Notes under the pieces: generated by a model
Databases searched by the model: none
What the model saw: only the letters and a program-made list of their open reading frames with translations
What the model was told of the DNA's origin: nothing
In this document: positions 35,801-48,800 of the stretch, piece after piece
Numbering within the stretch: the stretch's first letter is position 1
How the letters are laid out: each line of letters opens with the position of its first letter
Program-made: the position numbers and the translations under genes
Assembly (NCBI GenBank): GCA_013397845.1
Contig: VZTG01000482.1
Coordinates: 1,374,454 to 1,438,453 of the forward strand
From: Melanocharis versteri
Taxonomy: Eukaryota > Chordata > Aves > Passeriformes > Melanocharitidae
Direction of reading: 5' to 3'
DNA length: 64,000 bases

Positions 35801-37876
35801 AAACTGAGCTTATGTCAGCACTTGAATAGGGTTTTAGTGCCCTAGAAATGCTTCCTCACTGCTTCGGAACAAAAACACGTGAGGAACAGCTGTGCCATTT
35901 GGAGTTCAGAAAGCAAAGGCACGAAAAAATACAAGCTCCAGATTTTTTATGTTCTTGTTTTCCCCGAATTTAGGCAGCAGCCCAAAGACAGAGTCAACCG
36001 TAGGAAAACCTAAAAATTAGTTACCTAGTCACCATAGTCTCACCATCGTGTTCATCAGTCTCTGCTGTGCTTATGCTCACGAAAACTCTGTGTGGCTGAG
36101 CCAGCAAAGTTGCCCAAATCTTACCAGTGAAGACAACTTATGAAGAGATAACTCACAGGCTGTGGAGAGTCTGTAGTCTTTGCAGAGAAGTGCCCATTTG
36201 CATTTTTGAAAGAATCCCAGTGGCTCAGGCATTCAGACAGTAACTTTATAAAGAACGTTGCCGCTGTCCTGTGTTGTTGTGACTCTGTGTCTCATGGCTG
36301 GGCTCAGTCCTGCAGGTGGGTGAGTCTGCTGTCCCCCAGTGCTCCAGACTTCCATGCCTGGTTGGAACTGGAGCTCTTGTTTGTTCTGAGGTGCCTGACT
36401 CATCTACTGCCTTGTAATGCAAACGGATTCAGAGGTTTTTATGCTAGAGAGAGCAGAAAAACGCTAAAGCAGAAACTCCAGGGAGGAACTGCTGTAAGTT
36501 TCAGTCATATGGTTTTGTATAGTATGTGGTTCAGATGTGAATGTAGATTTCCTATTTAACACTGAGATGGCCTCAGGGAGTCAGATCTTGAAACAAAGCC
36601 TTATTTTTAGGAGCACAGTACAAATTGAGGAGGAAATAAAAAGCTAATGCTCCAGAGACACTGTAATAATCCTACTGATGGATGCATTATCACACACACA
36701 AACAGCCTTACCTTCTCCTTTACATTGAAAAGAAGCTCAGCCAGCAGTCTCAACTTACCAAAATATGCAAAAAAATACACATTGGATAATTAGTAGCATA
36801 GATATTCTGCACATGCCATCAGTTAGACTTTCCAACGTGAAAATCAAAAGAAGCAAGATTTTTTTAAGAGCTTTGAACATTTTGATGTACCAGGTCTAGT
36901 AGAGAAACTCTTTCTGTGATGTTGAAATGTGGCACATGCTTTAAAACAGAGAGCAATCAAGCCTATCCTTTAAATGGTAAGTTACTCTTGAAGTATTTAT
37001 TTTTTTTTTATCCTATTTGTTATTGGCTGGCTTAAAGCCATTGAAACATAAAGTCTTTGCTTCTCACCAGGACACAGTAGATGTGTCCATGACCTTGCTT
37101 TTGAATTCTATACCTATATGCTGTGTCAACGTACTTCATTACTAGTGGGTTGTTGTTTCCTCCCATATTCTATTTGCCTGTGCTTTATACGTACTGCTTG
37201 TCAGTCTCTTTGGATTTTTCCTTGGTATTGCTTTTCACAAGAAGAAAATCAGAAATATTCCTGAAATAATATTACTGTCAAATTATATGGCTAAAAGAGA
37301 TTTGAGCTACAGGAGATTAATTCTCTAAGGGTCACTTATTTTGCACTGAATATAAAAGGTAACCTGTTCATTCTAAATTAGAGAGGCTTTCATAAAATTG
37401 AGGCCCATAATAGGGCAGAAAGAATATGCATGAGTAATTTGCAGTTTTATAATGAAACATTGCTATGGGAAACCAAGAAGAACAACAGATGCTGAAACCC
37501 TTGTTATGATTCTTGGCATGGGGTTTTTTCCACTTTCCTTCAAGCTCTTCTGAGTCACGTTGACCTGAGATATTTGGAGATCTCTGTGTATTACAATAAA
37601 CTATTAACATTGCAGCAGATATTCAGTAGTAATAAGTTTAAATTAAAATAACATGTACTCCATACATCAGAATCCTGAGCTTCTGGTAGCAAGTGAATAA
37701 AAATAATGGAATCACCTTTCTTGATAGTAGCACTTTGTTCTGTAGTACCAAATCTCAACAGTTTGACCCAGTTTGATAGGACTTAGCTAATGTGCTTTGA
37801 GGTAAGCAGAGGCTTAAAGGAACCCTTGAAAAGCTTATATTTTGAAAGCCCAGTTTATGATTACGATGTATGATTA
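32871..37876. other. unique non-coding AT-rich DNA, no gene seen
   Basis: No exon or transposon was recognised. The part from about 34680 to 35420 is very AT-rich with TAAT and ATTA words. A GC-richer patch at about 36250-36500 carries a 117-codon + strand frame (36206-36559) without recognisable domains. Simple tracts are limited to an A run near 33822-33832 and short T runs. Confidence 0.65.
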
Positions 37877-38199
37877 AGCCCCATTTCTAAAGGGGGAAAG
37901 AAGGACAACTTTGGAAACTCCAGGCCAGTCAGCCTCAGCTCTGTGCCCAGCCAGGTCAAGGAGCAGATCCTCCTGGAGTCTGTGCTAACGGCACAGGAGA
38001 GAAGGGATGCCATCCACAGACACCTGGATAGGCTTAAGAGGTGGGCCTGTGCAAACCTCAGGAATTCCAATGAGGCCAAGGGCAAGGTCCTCCATGTGCA
38101 CCAGGGGAATCCCAGCACAAACATAGGCTGGGCAGAGGATGGAACTAGATGACCTCTAAGGTCCCTTTCTACCCAAACCACTCCATGATTCTATGATTA
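37877..38199 (+). mobile_element. CR1 LINE copy with reverse-transcriptase core deleted, sense
   Basis: The left part encodes the conserved N-terminal CR1 reverse-transcriptase motif, here read as N-x-RPVSLSSVPSQVKEQILLE. It then jumps directly to a segment that normally lies about 150-200 residues further on, DAIHRHLDRLKRWACANLR, followed by a diverged version of the KCKVLHLG-like motif. The catalytic FADD-type box and neighbouring RT motifs are therefore absent. A second jump leads to the CR1 3' end, GGAACTAGATGACCTCTAAG, closing with CCATGATTCTATGATTA. The frame stays open across the first junction for 69 codons (37943-38152), but the product could not be enzymatically active. The same 8-mer TATGATTA stands at both ends (37869-37876 and 38192-38199), possibly a target duplication, although the right copy overlaps the element's own terminal repeat. 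Confidence 0.85.
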
Positions 38200-41100
38200 G
38201 TTCTGTTTCCAAAAAGATAGGCAGCAGGAAAGGTGAGAGTGTGGTCTGAATGCTGCTTCAGCGTATGGGAAAATAAGCAAACTCTGTAGAATTTCAGTTG
38301 TCATTTTGGAAAATTCACTTAAGAAATGGTTTTGAACACGTACAGTGATTTTATTAAAAGAAAAGTATTTATTTGCAATAAGCTTGGTATTGTGCCTGTG
38401 TGCGCTTTGTAAAATGTGCTGCTTTTATTCCTAGTGAAGACTCAAAGAGTGATATTTTTGCTAAGAGTATTTTAAGGCATTAAATACAGACTCAGTTAGT
38501 TAAAATCTTTTGTCTTTATCCCTTTTTGCAATCGTGACTTTTCGGATTCTCGTTGGAACAATTGTGTTTGTTCATAGGAAAGATCTGAAATCTTCAGAGA
38601 GGTCATCTTTTCATAAAATGTCAGGGAAAGCAGCATGGCTGCTGTCTTTATTCAGCAAATCCCTTTGAGCTCTTCTGGGAAGGTTTTTCTTAGTTATTTC
38701 ATCTGGTTTGTGACTGTACAGAAGATTGTTCTACTCCTCTGTTCTCTTGACAGAGCTGTGCAAAGGCAGCCTGCATTAGAGCCTACTTCCCGGTTTCATT
38801 TTTATATTAATAGAACATTTTTGCCACTGACACAGGAAGAATAGGGAAGCACTGAGAGTGCTTGGCTGTCTGATGGTTGACAGCAAGCTAGATAAAAAAA
38901 ATACTGAAAAATGGAGAAAAATACTTTTAAAGCTGAAGCTCATGAGGGTTCCCTCTTTACTGTGGCCTAACTTTACGGCGTCTGGATCTTTATAGAGAAA
39001 TGAAATCTGAAGTGTTAGGAGAAAAATTGTTTCTTTAGTTCCAGAAACAGTGTTGGGCTTTTTTTGTTCTGTTTGGGAAGAACTACTTGGTAAAGTTACT
39101 GTTGTTGCTTTTGTAATATGCTGTAGCTTGTGTCTGAAATGAGAGCTTTTGGAATTCATTATGAAACTAGAAAGGAAATCCAAGGTACTAATTCAAATAT
39201 TTGATAACATAAACACTTTAAAAGGAGTATGAAAGGTCTCAAAATTAAATATTAGTTTGGGTCAACTAACTTGCAATACCTGTTTTTTTTGCTGTTTAAA
39301 TAAACCCAAAACTTCTGCTAAATCTCTCTGCAAGGCATGAGGCAGATCACAGTTCTTGTCATTTAAAATACCTGCCATGAATTTTATAGTTACTATGATA
39401 AAGCAGCAGCCAGCATGTCCAGGTGGTTCAGGTCTGTATGCTGTGAACGTTGGACTAAGCCTCTCCTGAGATACAGGGCCAAAGTTACTGTGTGCACATT
39501 GTGAGGCTCTGCACCACACTTGGGAATAATTTCCCAAAGACAAGTGAGCTTGTGGATCACCTTGTTATATCTTGGCCTGCTTGAGAAGAGACAGTAAGAC
39601 ATTTTTTGAATTAGTGAAATTATAGTTGAAATACTCAGTGTTAATCCTGCATGTTTCAGATTTTGGACATTCTTCTAGCTGTATGCTATACCTTGAGCAC
39701 CCTTTCTGTATCCATACACCCTTAATCGCCTCTGGAAAATGGCACCCTCTCTCTGTTTCCATGTCCAAATATAAAATACCTTGGCATTTCTATCTGCAGA
39801 ACTAGTGACCTCCCAATTCATTTCCTTTTCGTAAGTTTTATGTCCAGAAATGAGTTCCACAGTTGCTTTTATAAATATCTATTGCTTTAATTTCATAGAA
39901 TTTTTTTCTCAATTGAATGTGTCTTTGTTTTACTGTGTTATGATGTTCAAGAATGTATTCACGCTACAGTTTGAGTCATCTCAGGAGATTATATATTACT
40001 GTGATTGAACATGCTATGACTGGGGATGTTTTCAGGCAAACACAGGTTGTCTTCAAGATACTGAGCAATCTAGCTACCATTTATACTTTTTTCAGCATAG
40101 AGCACTGTTAAAACCCTTTGTTGGTAACTTCATTAGCAAAAGAGTAGAAGTCAAGGTACTGGACTAAGAGAAAAGCTGGAAAGCAGCAGAGACAAAAACT
40201 ATCTTGGAAGTCCAGTCGGAGACTCTGGAAACATGGACTGTTGGGATACAGCACAGCCTTCACTAAGTCTCGTGCAACATTCTTAAGAGAGCAAGTTCTT
40301 GGAAATACAAGTTGCTTTTGGAGAAAATATTTGGAAAAAGTTGTCAGACTCTGAACATGGTGATTGCCCTGGTTACATAATTAGACTTCATATAATTGTT
40401 TGTGGCTTAATTAGAATAGACTCCATCATAACAGCTCACACATACCGTGAAACCTCAAATAGGTGACATTCTTGAGGCAAAGGGGGTAACAGCTGCTCTA
40501 AGATATAGGAGAGAGGATAATCACAAGCTTTGAGGTTAATTAACCTGAAGTTTAGAAGTAGGCAGGTATGTCAGTATGAGACTTAGTTTTCAGTTTTCCT
40601 CTGCTGCCGAGTATGGTGATTTCTGCTGGAGAAAACAAGATGGTGCCGGGCAGTTGTGCTGTGAGTGAGGTGTTTTTCTGCAAAATTCACCCTTTCTGTC
40701 CTTTCTCAGGAGCTGCTCCCCTGCCACCCTCCAGGACGGTGCATTTCTGTGTAAAGCAGGTGCATCTAAACATGAAATAAGAAAGGAGGATGTGTTTGAC
40801 AATGTATTTGAAACATATCTTTTAGCAGTGACAGAGGACAGCAAATTGTGAAATTCTCACTTAACCAGGCTTTTCTAGGGCTTGTAGGAGAAGAGAAATG
40901 CTCAGTCTTGTTCTCTCACCCCTGTCAATCTAACCTTCATCTATCAGACCAGATGTAACCTGGAAAGAACTTCATGCTTTTCAATCACATTTGTTGCGCC
41001 ACAGGGTCAGTCATTTCTGTGCCGATTCGCATGGAACAGATGTGAGACAAATCTGAAAGCGTTTATAAATAAATAATAAAATAAACTCACGTCACGTTGG

Positions 41101-42000
41101 AGACTGGTTAACAAGTACTGGCCTATAGCAGTGTCCTGCTATTGAGACAAAGTGGGCAAAAAGCACAGGTTTAGTTAAATAAATCTACACAGAGCACAGG
41201 TCTGTTAGAGAGTCTCAGTGCACGGAGTGGCTGAAAGAGGTATTACACCAGATTTAGCTAAAAAACCTGCATTTGAGTGTGATGTAGAATCATGGGCTTC
41301 CAATTAATGAGAGGAAACCTGAGGAAAACTGCTGTTGAGACTTGTTAATTAAAGCCGGAAGCAGGAAACTGCTAGGAAGATACCAGAGGAATCCTTACAA
41401 TGAGGGAGAGTCTAAAACCAGATGAAGGGTAGGAGAATGAAGCATTGATAAATAAAAACGCAAAAAAAGAAGGATTTTATCTTTAGTAGCTAGGCATAGA
41501 AGCCAGAGAAGAGGCAACACATCATTAGAAATCATGCAAGGAGGAAGAGGACCTACTCAGACAGTAGTTCTTGTATTACTGCATTTTCTTGTGTAGTTAC
41601 TGCTCATGGTTTGTTCAGCACTGGAAAACAAAGAGAAGAGACCGTGTTTTAGGCTGCCGAGGCAGACAGGCAAGTGCCAGTCTAACTTGCTTTGGGAACA
41701 AAATTATATTGTTCATTATTCCAGTTCATTTGTAGGGAGTTAACTTTGCTGTGCCATTATTGAAATAAAAGTGTAGAACTACTGAAACAGAGTATTAAGG
41801 AAGAATAATATCTATTGAAAATGAGCTCCCTTTGACACTATAATAGCATTTAATTGACATTAAATAACTCTTCGGAGCCATTAAGAATATGATATGAATA
41901 CAAATGTATGAAACATTTCCATCATATTGAATCAACATCTTCAACAGACGAAGTTAGATCGTGGGAGCCTTAAAAACTTTCCCTTTTTCAAGTGAATTTA
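38200..42000. other. unique non-coding AT-rich DNA, no gene seen
   Basis: No exon or transposon was recognised. Frames such as the 135-codon - strand one at 38776-39183 are Ser/Phe/Leu-rich without a domain. From about 41750 to 41960 the sequence is dense in TAAT/ATTA words with no simple-repeat structure, of the kind seen in conserved enhancers, but conservation cannot be judged from one sequence. Confidence 0.65.
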
Positions 42001-45000
42001 GTACTCATGGAAGTTCCATGCTGGCATTTCTGAAGAGTGAGGTTTTACTGTGTGTCGCTGGTTTGTTACAGCAGTTGTGCTAACGGGGCATGACCTGGAG
42101 GAGCTGATCAGAGCTTTGTGCAACCTGTTTAGCCTTTCCTTGAGGCTGCTGGCACTGTCCTCAGCCATCCAGTGATGGACACAGTGCAGGCAGAAAGAGC
42201 AGCTAGGAAAGCAGATGAGCAGATGCGTGTGATTGCCACAACATTGTGTACTCTCTCTGTGCTTTGTTCAGTTATAAGACTTCTAAAAATCATGACAAAA
42301 ACAAATACTGTGATGTTTTTGATTCATCTTTCTCAGGGGATAGAGAAGCCTGGGAAAGAGCATCATGAGTTTTTAGAGGTTTGGGGTTGCTTTTTTCTCA
42401 CCCACTAATATTTTCACCTGTCTCTTCATCTGCTGGAACTGAACCTAGCGCATGCTGTGCCTGAGAAAGAATGGGCTGGATCACATTCTCAGGAGCTAAA
42501 GTCATTCTGAGATGCAATAAAACCAGCATGGAAGCAAAATGAGGCTTTAACTGAGCAAACTGCTGGTGTCTGAGATCTCTGTAGTTCGTAGGTAAGTGCA
42601 GCTACTGGAAGGCACTGCCTGGCTTTGCTAAGCACGTTACTGTGTATGGGTCTCTGTCTGGATTAGCCCATAATTTGCCCACTGATAGGCTAGTGCATGT
42701 GGTACAACAGATTGGCTGTTAGACCTGTTAATTTGGGCAAGACATTTCTCTTCTAATGAGCAGATTAAGCCATAGCTGTCTACTGATTGGTGTAACATAA
42801 AGCAGCTCTTTTATTTGTACTCTCTAGCTTCGTGGACACCTACTGAATTTTGCATTTGCTTCTTGATTGGGAAGGGGAGTACTTTAATAGAAGGCATTTT
42901 CCACTTCCAACGGGATGCCTTTGGGAATCCTATCAATGCACACTGGACTTTTTTATGTATTTTGAGTACTTACATGCAGATACTAAAGCAGGCTTTTGTG
43001 CAGTTAATCTAGCAATGAATCATTATTTAGGCCTGGTTTTCTGTGGATATGTAAGGTATTTTAGGGAGAGAAGTCATTCCTGCAGTGACAGATGGAGGGT
43101 TTCTTTATATATGCTTTGGTGCAAAGCAAGAGCTAAATTAAATTTGATGATTTGAATGAGATTGTGATGTCAACACTTATTATTTTAAAAAAGCATGGAT
43201 CTGTACGCATCTTTACAAATGCAATTGTATTTATGGGATCCTGCTGGTTTAAGACTTGGCTTTTCAGAAAAATCCACAGCCTCTCAGTGGGAGCCATGTG
43301 CTAAGTTCCTTTAGGTCAGGTTAACCTAGTCCACAAGCCTACTTTAGAGAGGTGTTTGTGAAGTGCTGTTTTCATACTGGAAAAGGCAATAGTGATGCAG
43401 CTTGTTCAAGGAAAAATATCTAGCAATAGATAATTTTTTTTTTTTTGGTTATAATCATAGCAAAGAACTGCTATCAATATTTGGAATAATTATTCCACAT
43501 GCATAGGATTTTCCAAAACAACTGCACTTGTAAAACAGCTGTTTCATAACTTTAGGGCAGGAAGGACCTACATCAGTGGATTTTAGTTACACTTCAGAGC
43601 TACTGTGGACAGTGAAGAAACACTGAAGATTATTTTTTCTCTAATTTTCCAAACCTTTGGTTAAGTGAATCTCTCTGTACCACTTCACCCAGCCAAACCC
43701 TGTCAGTTCCATGAAAACTGAGGACAGAGGTTGCTGGTGTGTGCTGTACCTCAGGGGTTTTCAGCATTCCGGTATAAGGAGCCAGAGGTTGCAGAAATGA
43801 TCTGAAGTACAGGGACTGTTTGATTCAGCAGAGCCACATATGGAGAACATATCTGAAAATTAATGCTTTTTCCTTTTTAACATGACCATGAGTTTGTACT
43901 TCCTAGTTTAGATCCCAGCTTCTGGAAGGGTGGCATCTATTGCCAAAGAAGCCTAATGAACCCATTTGAAACATGATGTTTTCAGAGAGGAAGAAAGGCT
44001 TCTTTCTCAACGAGGAAGAGGTGGAGTGCTGGAAAGAGAGGGTGGAAGAGGATCCCAGCCTCACCTTTCCTGATATTAAAATAATTACCAGGATTTCACT
44101 GCAAATAGGTGTGATTTGAACTAGGAAGGGACTACAAAACCAGTGTCAATCTGGAGATGAATTTTCCTGTCCTGAGAATTACCTTCTCAGATCATAGGTA
44201 AAAGCTATGCCACCATTGTGGGCTAAGATTTGGATTCAATGAGGCATTTAAGCTCGTAACTCTTATTTAAGATTCTCAGTCGAAAATGGAATATTTTTTG
44301 CTTGGAGCCAGGAATAATATTTTTTGTTGTTCTGTGGTATTAAACATCTAAAATTTAGGACTTCTTGGAATAATATAATTTTTGCTCAGCCGTCTGCATT
44401 AGATGAGTACTGATTTGGCAGGCAGAAATGTTGGCCAGTAACATTATACAAACTTAGACTAGAAGGTCTGTAATTTTAGGTCCCGGCTCCCCAGGTTCTA
44501 CATCATCTTTGGTTTCTGGTGTTTTGGGTCTTTTGGCTGTTTTTATTCTGTAAGGAGTGTCCCACCCGGTGCAGAAGTTCTGATAAAATTTAAGACATGC
44601 TTGAAGGGGTTACAATGGATTTAGAGGTATCTTTTTCCAGGAAAATATTTGTAAAATGGATAGGTATTTGCCCAATATTTTACCATATGTCCAAAGCATT
44701 TGGTAGTTACATAAACCACACTTGCTCTGTGTTTCCTTAGATTGCTGTCCTATATATGGCTGTGTATTTTTAATAATATGATAAGTTGTTATCGCGTCCT
44801 TATGTGTACTTGGAATAGAGTGGGATGTTCTCAGAACTCTTACCTGCTGCACCTTGCTCACTGATCAGCTTTGTGGGGACTTCTGGAGCGGGTGGCATAG
44901 CAGAGAAGTTGAATATTTATACTGTGAGTAAGTTATTAATTATTTGCTTTTAGATAGTGTGGTGCTTCCCTCATTCAATACCTGCAATGAGACCGAGAAA

Positions 45001-45827
45001 GCTCGGGGAAGAAATGGCTCTGTCACCAAGGCACTGTTTCCTTTCAGTCAGTGTCCATGGAAACCTTGGTCAGTTTTTATTTTCTTGTGTGGTTATCAGT
45101 GAAGTACAGCTTCCAGGGGGAAAGGCTTTGGCCACTCGACCTCCTGAAGAACAGGCAGGTGAATTGTCTATTTTTTGCAAGCAGGCCATTTCTGTTGCTC
45201 AGGGAACTGTACTGCCCTGCACAGCTAAAAATGTGGGCAGCCTCTTATGCTCTGTAAAATTTAGGGAAGAAAGAGTTGTCTCTCGCACCCCCCTGCCAGT
45301 TTATGCTCCTCAGCAGCTTCCCAGAGCCCTTTCCCAGTGTCCTGTTACAATACTGATGATGATGACGAGATATTTTACTGTGTCCTCCTCTAAATGCTAG
45401 AGTTTTTTGAAAACAGCAGGATATTTCAGGGAATCAGACACGAAGCAAGAGAAGCAAAAGTATGCCTGGCATCTTCATATGGAAGTAATAAATGCAAATT
45501 TGTACTGTAAATTCAGAGCTGGGGTTGTCAGAAGAGATTTTCCTTCATGTGTGCACTGTTGTCATCTGACATGTTGGGTTCTGAGCTTAAAGTTTGATCT
45601 TGAGGATGATGGTAAATCTTTAAACCCTAGAACAAATACACATCTAAATGCAACTTAATAGGCTTAGACCGGTGATGTGTACATCACCTTTGTGCAGGTT
45701 TGTATATTTTTGTCATATTTTAGCACCCATACTTTCGCTGTCTTACCTGTAAACTCCTACGGACAAGAATTCAACTTTGCATTCCAGAAAAGATCTGGCA
45801 CGTTATTTAACAGAAAAAGGGTTTAGC

Positions 45828-45830
<3 letters not shown>
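42001..45830. other. unique non-coding DNA with slightly GC-richer patches
   Basis: No exon or transposon was recognised. GC-richer patches are at about 42060-42200 and 44985-45360. The second holds overlapping + strand frames of 147 codons (44957-45400) and 68 codons (45051-45257) in different registers, with no recognisable domain in either, so I do not call a gene. A 13-T tract lies at 43434-43446, and an inverted repeat GGTGATGT/ACATCACC at 45671-45688. Confidence 0.6.

Positions 45831-45862
<32 letters not shown>
45831..45862 (+). repeat. 32-bp T tract
   Basis: An uninterrupted run of 32 T, the longest homopolymer in the window. Read on the - strand it is a poly(A). However, no AATAAA lies in the expected interval upstream on that strand and no retrocopied coding sequence precedes it, so it is better explained as slippage than as the tail of a retrotransposed mRNA. 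The exact length may be uncertain because homopolymers are error-prone in sequencing. Confidence 0.9.
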
Positions 45863-45864
<2 letters not shown>

Positions 45865-48800
45865 CTAATAAACCAATCTCTGTATTTCTTAGCTTTTATG
45901 TTATTATTTGATTTTTTAAATGCCGTATTTTCTTCTAGTGCTCTGATGTTTTGACTAGAGACATTTAAACAATCTAAAACACTCTTAAACAGGGGGAAGG
46001 CTTAATCAGCAACTACTGTGGTACAGAGCAGAGTAGGGCTGTTAGAATAATGCCCAGCTGATTAGAAAGCTGTAGTATAAAATAAAATTTAAAAAAAATA
46101 AAAATAAGAAAAACCTAAACAAGCAAAAGAAAATAGAACATGAAGTAAATTGAAAACTGAAATGAGAAAATTGACTTCATAAAAGGGGGCAGAGATAGCA
46201 GAGCCTTTTTTAATGAGAATAATTTGTACATATATTTAAACAAAAAATAGCTTTTAAGTGCTTCACAACCTCCCTGGTGTATTGTAGGTACTCGGATGTG
46301 ATAAAGAGTAGCCGCTGGGTGCCACTGTTGAGTTTCAGAGCACTGGGCGAGACAGGGTTTCTGTGGCAGCCAAAATTTGTAGCTGGGGAAGAGTGTGTGG
46401 GTAGTAGTTTTGCAACAGAAATAAATTATTTCTGCAGTTTTAGGGTTTGTGAAATAGAACTGCAACCAACATTTTCTTCTTGCTGTTTCACCAGATATTA
46501 CCATATCCAATAGTAGACCACAGCAGCCGGTCCAACATGCCCTGCTCCCTGCACCCCTGCCTTGCAGAGCAGAAATCATGCTAAATGGGAGAGGTGCTAA
46601 ATAAGAAAGGACTAAAAACTAGCTTTATTGTTCTGAAGCATTTTGTCTCTTATTGCAGCCTTTTGGGCAAGCTCAGCTAGTGAGGGCTTTCTAAATAACA
46701 TGTTTACTTGTGAAATATGGTGCTGAAGTGCAGGAGACCCACTTTTTGTACGGCTTTCCATCAATGATTTCCTTGGTCAGCAGACTGTAAATACGTGTTG
46801 GATGTAGTTTGCCTGTGCCTAGAAAAGCAGGAGGAGTAATGGTGACTCACAAACTCACTCATACAGGGAATATGATTCTAAATCATTTTGGTTTGGGGAG
46901 TAGATAATTAGAGCTTGCTGAATCAGAAACATATTTTTGAAAATGGATAATGCTATCTGAAACAAGCTTTCTGTGTAGAGATACACACTTCATTCTGTCT
47001 TGTCCAGAATATCAGTGTTGTGCAGTCTGTTTTTATGGAATACTTTTGATCATTTGCTCTCAACCACAACAAAGAAGAGTTAGAAAGGGGTGTGTGTGTG
47101 ATATGCACAGCACACAGAATTAAAGGAAAGACTACCATGAGCATATTTTGAAGCTATGGACTGGGATTTGGATTTTAGGTCTCGATCTAAGGAAATCACC
47201 TAAAGCACATAACTAATTCTCTTGGATTCACAGGCTTGAAGTTAACATGTTTTGCCGAGTTTCGTTGAAAAGAGGCCTCTCACACTGTGATACCTTTGAT
47301 AAATATTTCGCTAATAGCTCTGATGAGAAATCTGTCAGGCATGAACAAGCTGGGTTTGTGCTACCAAAGACTCCACCTTAGCAGCAAAAGAAAACTCTCG
47401 ATTTACCATTTGAGACTGAAGTATCTTTGTGGTGCAGACTTTAACCCATTACCTGGTCAACTGTGCAGCCGCATAAGCTTTCCAGATAATGATGTACAGA
47501 GACAGAAGGTGAATTATAGATTCTATAGGTTTCCTTCAAGTTTGATTCCTTTCTGCAGATACAGAAAACTTCTGCTACCTCCTTACAGTAATAACCAAGC
47601 ATTATTAAACGGGAAAATCTTTTAAAAAATAACATTAGCATAAACGTGTCGATTTATTCTTTTTCAGACCTCTCAATATATCACTTGAGAAAAAATTTTG
47701 AATTTCTCTTAATATTCTATGCTGAATTTGAGAATTAGCAGACCTTATTGTTTCCTGTTGAACTGGCAGATGCTTGTGGCAGGGTTGCGTATTAAATATC
47801 AACACTTACGAGAATATTTGAGAACTTAATTAGCAATTTTCATTTTATAGTGTTAAAAATAAGATAGTGGAATGTCTTCCATGCCTCCTTGTATTCCGTG
47901 GTTGCAGCTGGGGTAGGTCTGTTTCTTCGACTTCAGCTTTCTGGACAGGTCAGTACTTAACGTAATGAGTACGGCTATGAGGCCTCTGGCCACAGGTGAT
48001 ATTTTGATTAATTATATGATTGCTGCTTATCCTTGCATGAGTGCCAAATGCTTAGGCTGCCTGGCAGTGCAGCTCCTGTCCCAAATACGCCCGAAGTCAC
48101 TGCCTTTGGAGGAGCTGTCCCCATTTTGTGTTGCTGTAGGGGAGCTACAGGCACAGCCAGTCCTTGCAAAGATTTAGAACAGGTAAATAAGTGAAGAGTA
48201 AAGCAGAGTCCGTAATCAGCTACACAGTTCAAAGTACCCAGGAGTCGTTTTATTCAAGATATAGATTTTGCTGATTACTTTAAGACCATCACATAAAGAA
48301 TGGAAATGACTTTTCACAGAGCTCTATTTTCCTTATTTTTTCTCTCATTTTGTACTGTGGCTGAAATAAAAGATTACTTCTTAAAAAAAAAAAATAAAGG
48401 CAGCACCTAGTAAAGCCCTTCTATTTTAATGTCCTCACCAATTTTCAGGCTCAATTACACCCAAATTACAATGTACAATTTTTATCATGACATTTGAATT
48501 TATTCCTATTATATGTATTTCAGGTTTGCATTCATATTTTGCTATAGCCTTGCATAAAATACCTCACTGTGATGCTCTGATTATTTGATTAATTCACTTT
48601 GTGAAGATCTTTGACATCCTTAGTGAAAGTTTTTATAGGATTTGTAAGTCACATTTGTCAATTCAAGGAAAATCATTTAGGAAAAGAGCAGTAAAGGGAC
48701 AGTAAATCAGGGTGTCATTTGCATGGCTGTTAATGTCAGTATTTTGAAGGATAATGATCGTGCAAATGCAGTGAAATGTGTGTTGTACTGCAGTGAGAAA

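Noticed and set aside
44957..45400. 147-codon + strand open frame
   Set aside because: It lies in a GC-richer patch with a second overlapping frame in another register; no recognisable domain, signal peptide or splice context.
46115..46579. 154-codon - strand open frame
   Set aside because: It overlaps an open frame on the other strand, its C-terminal part is Phe/Leu/Tyr-rich as chance frames in T-rich DNA are, and no domain is recognisable.
48717..48724. ATTTGCAT octamer as an Oct factor site
   Set aside because: The same 8-mer also occurs near 17257, 36196 and 60113, about as expected by chance, so it is not a feature by itself.
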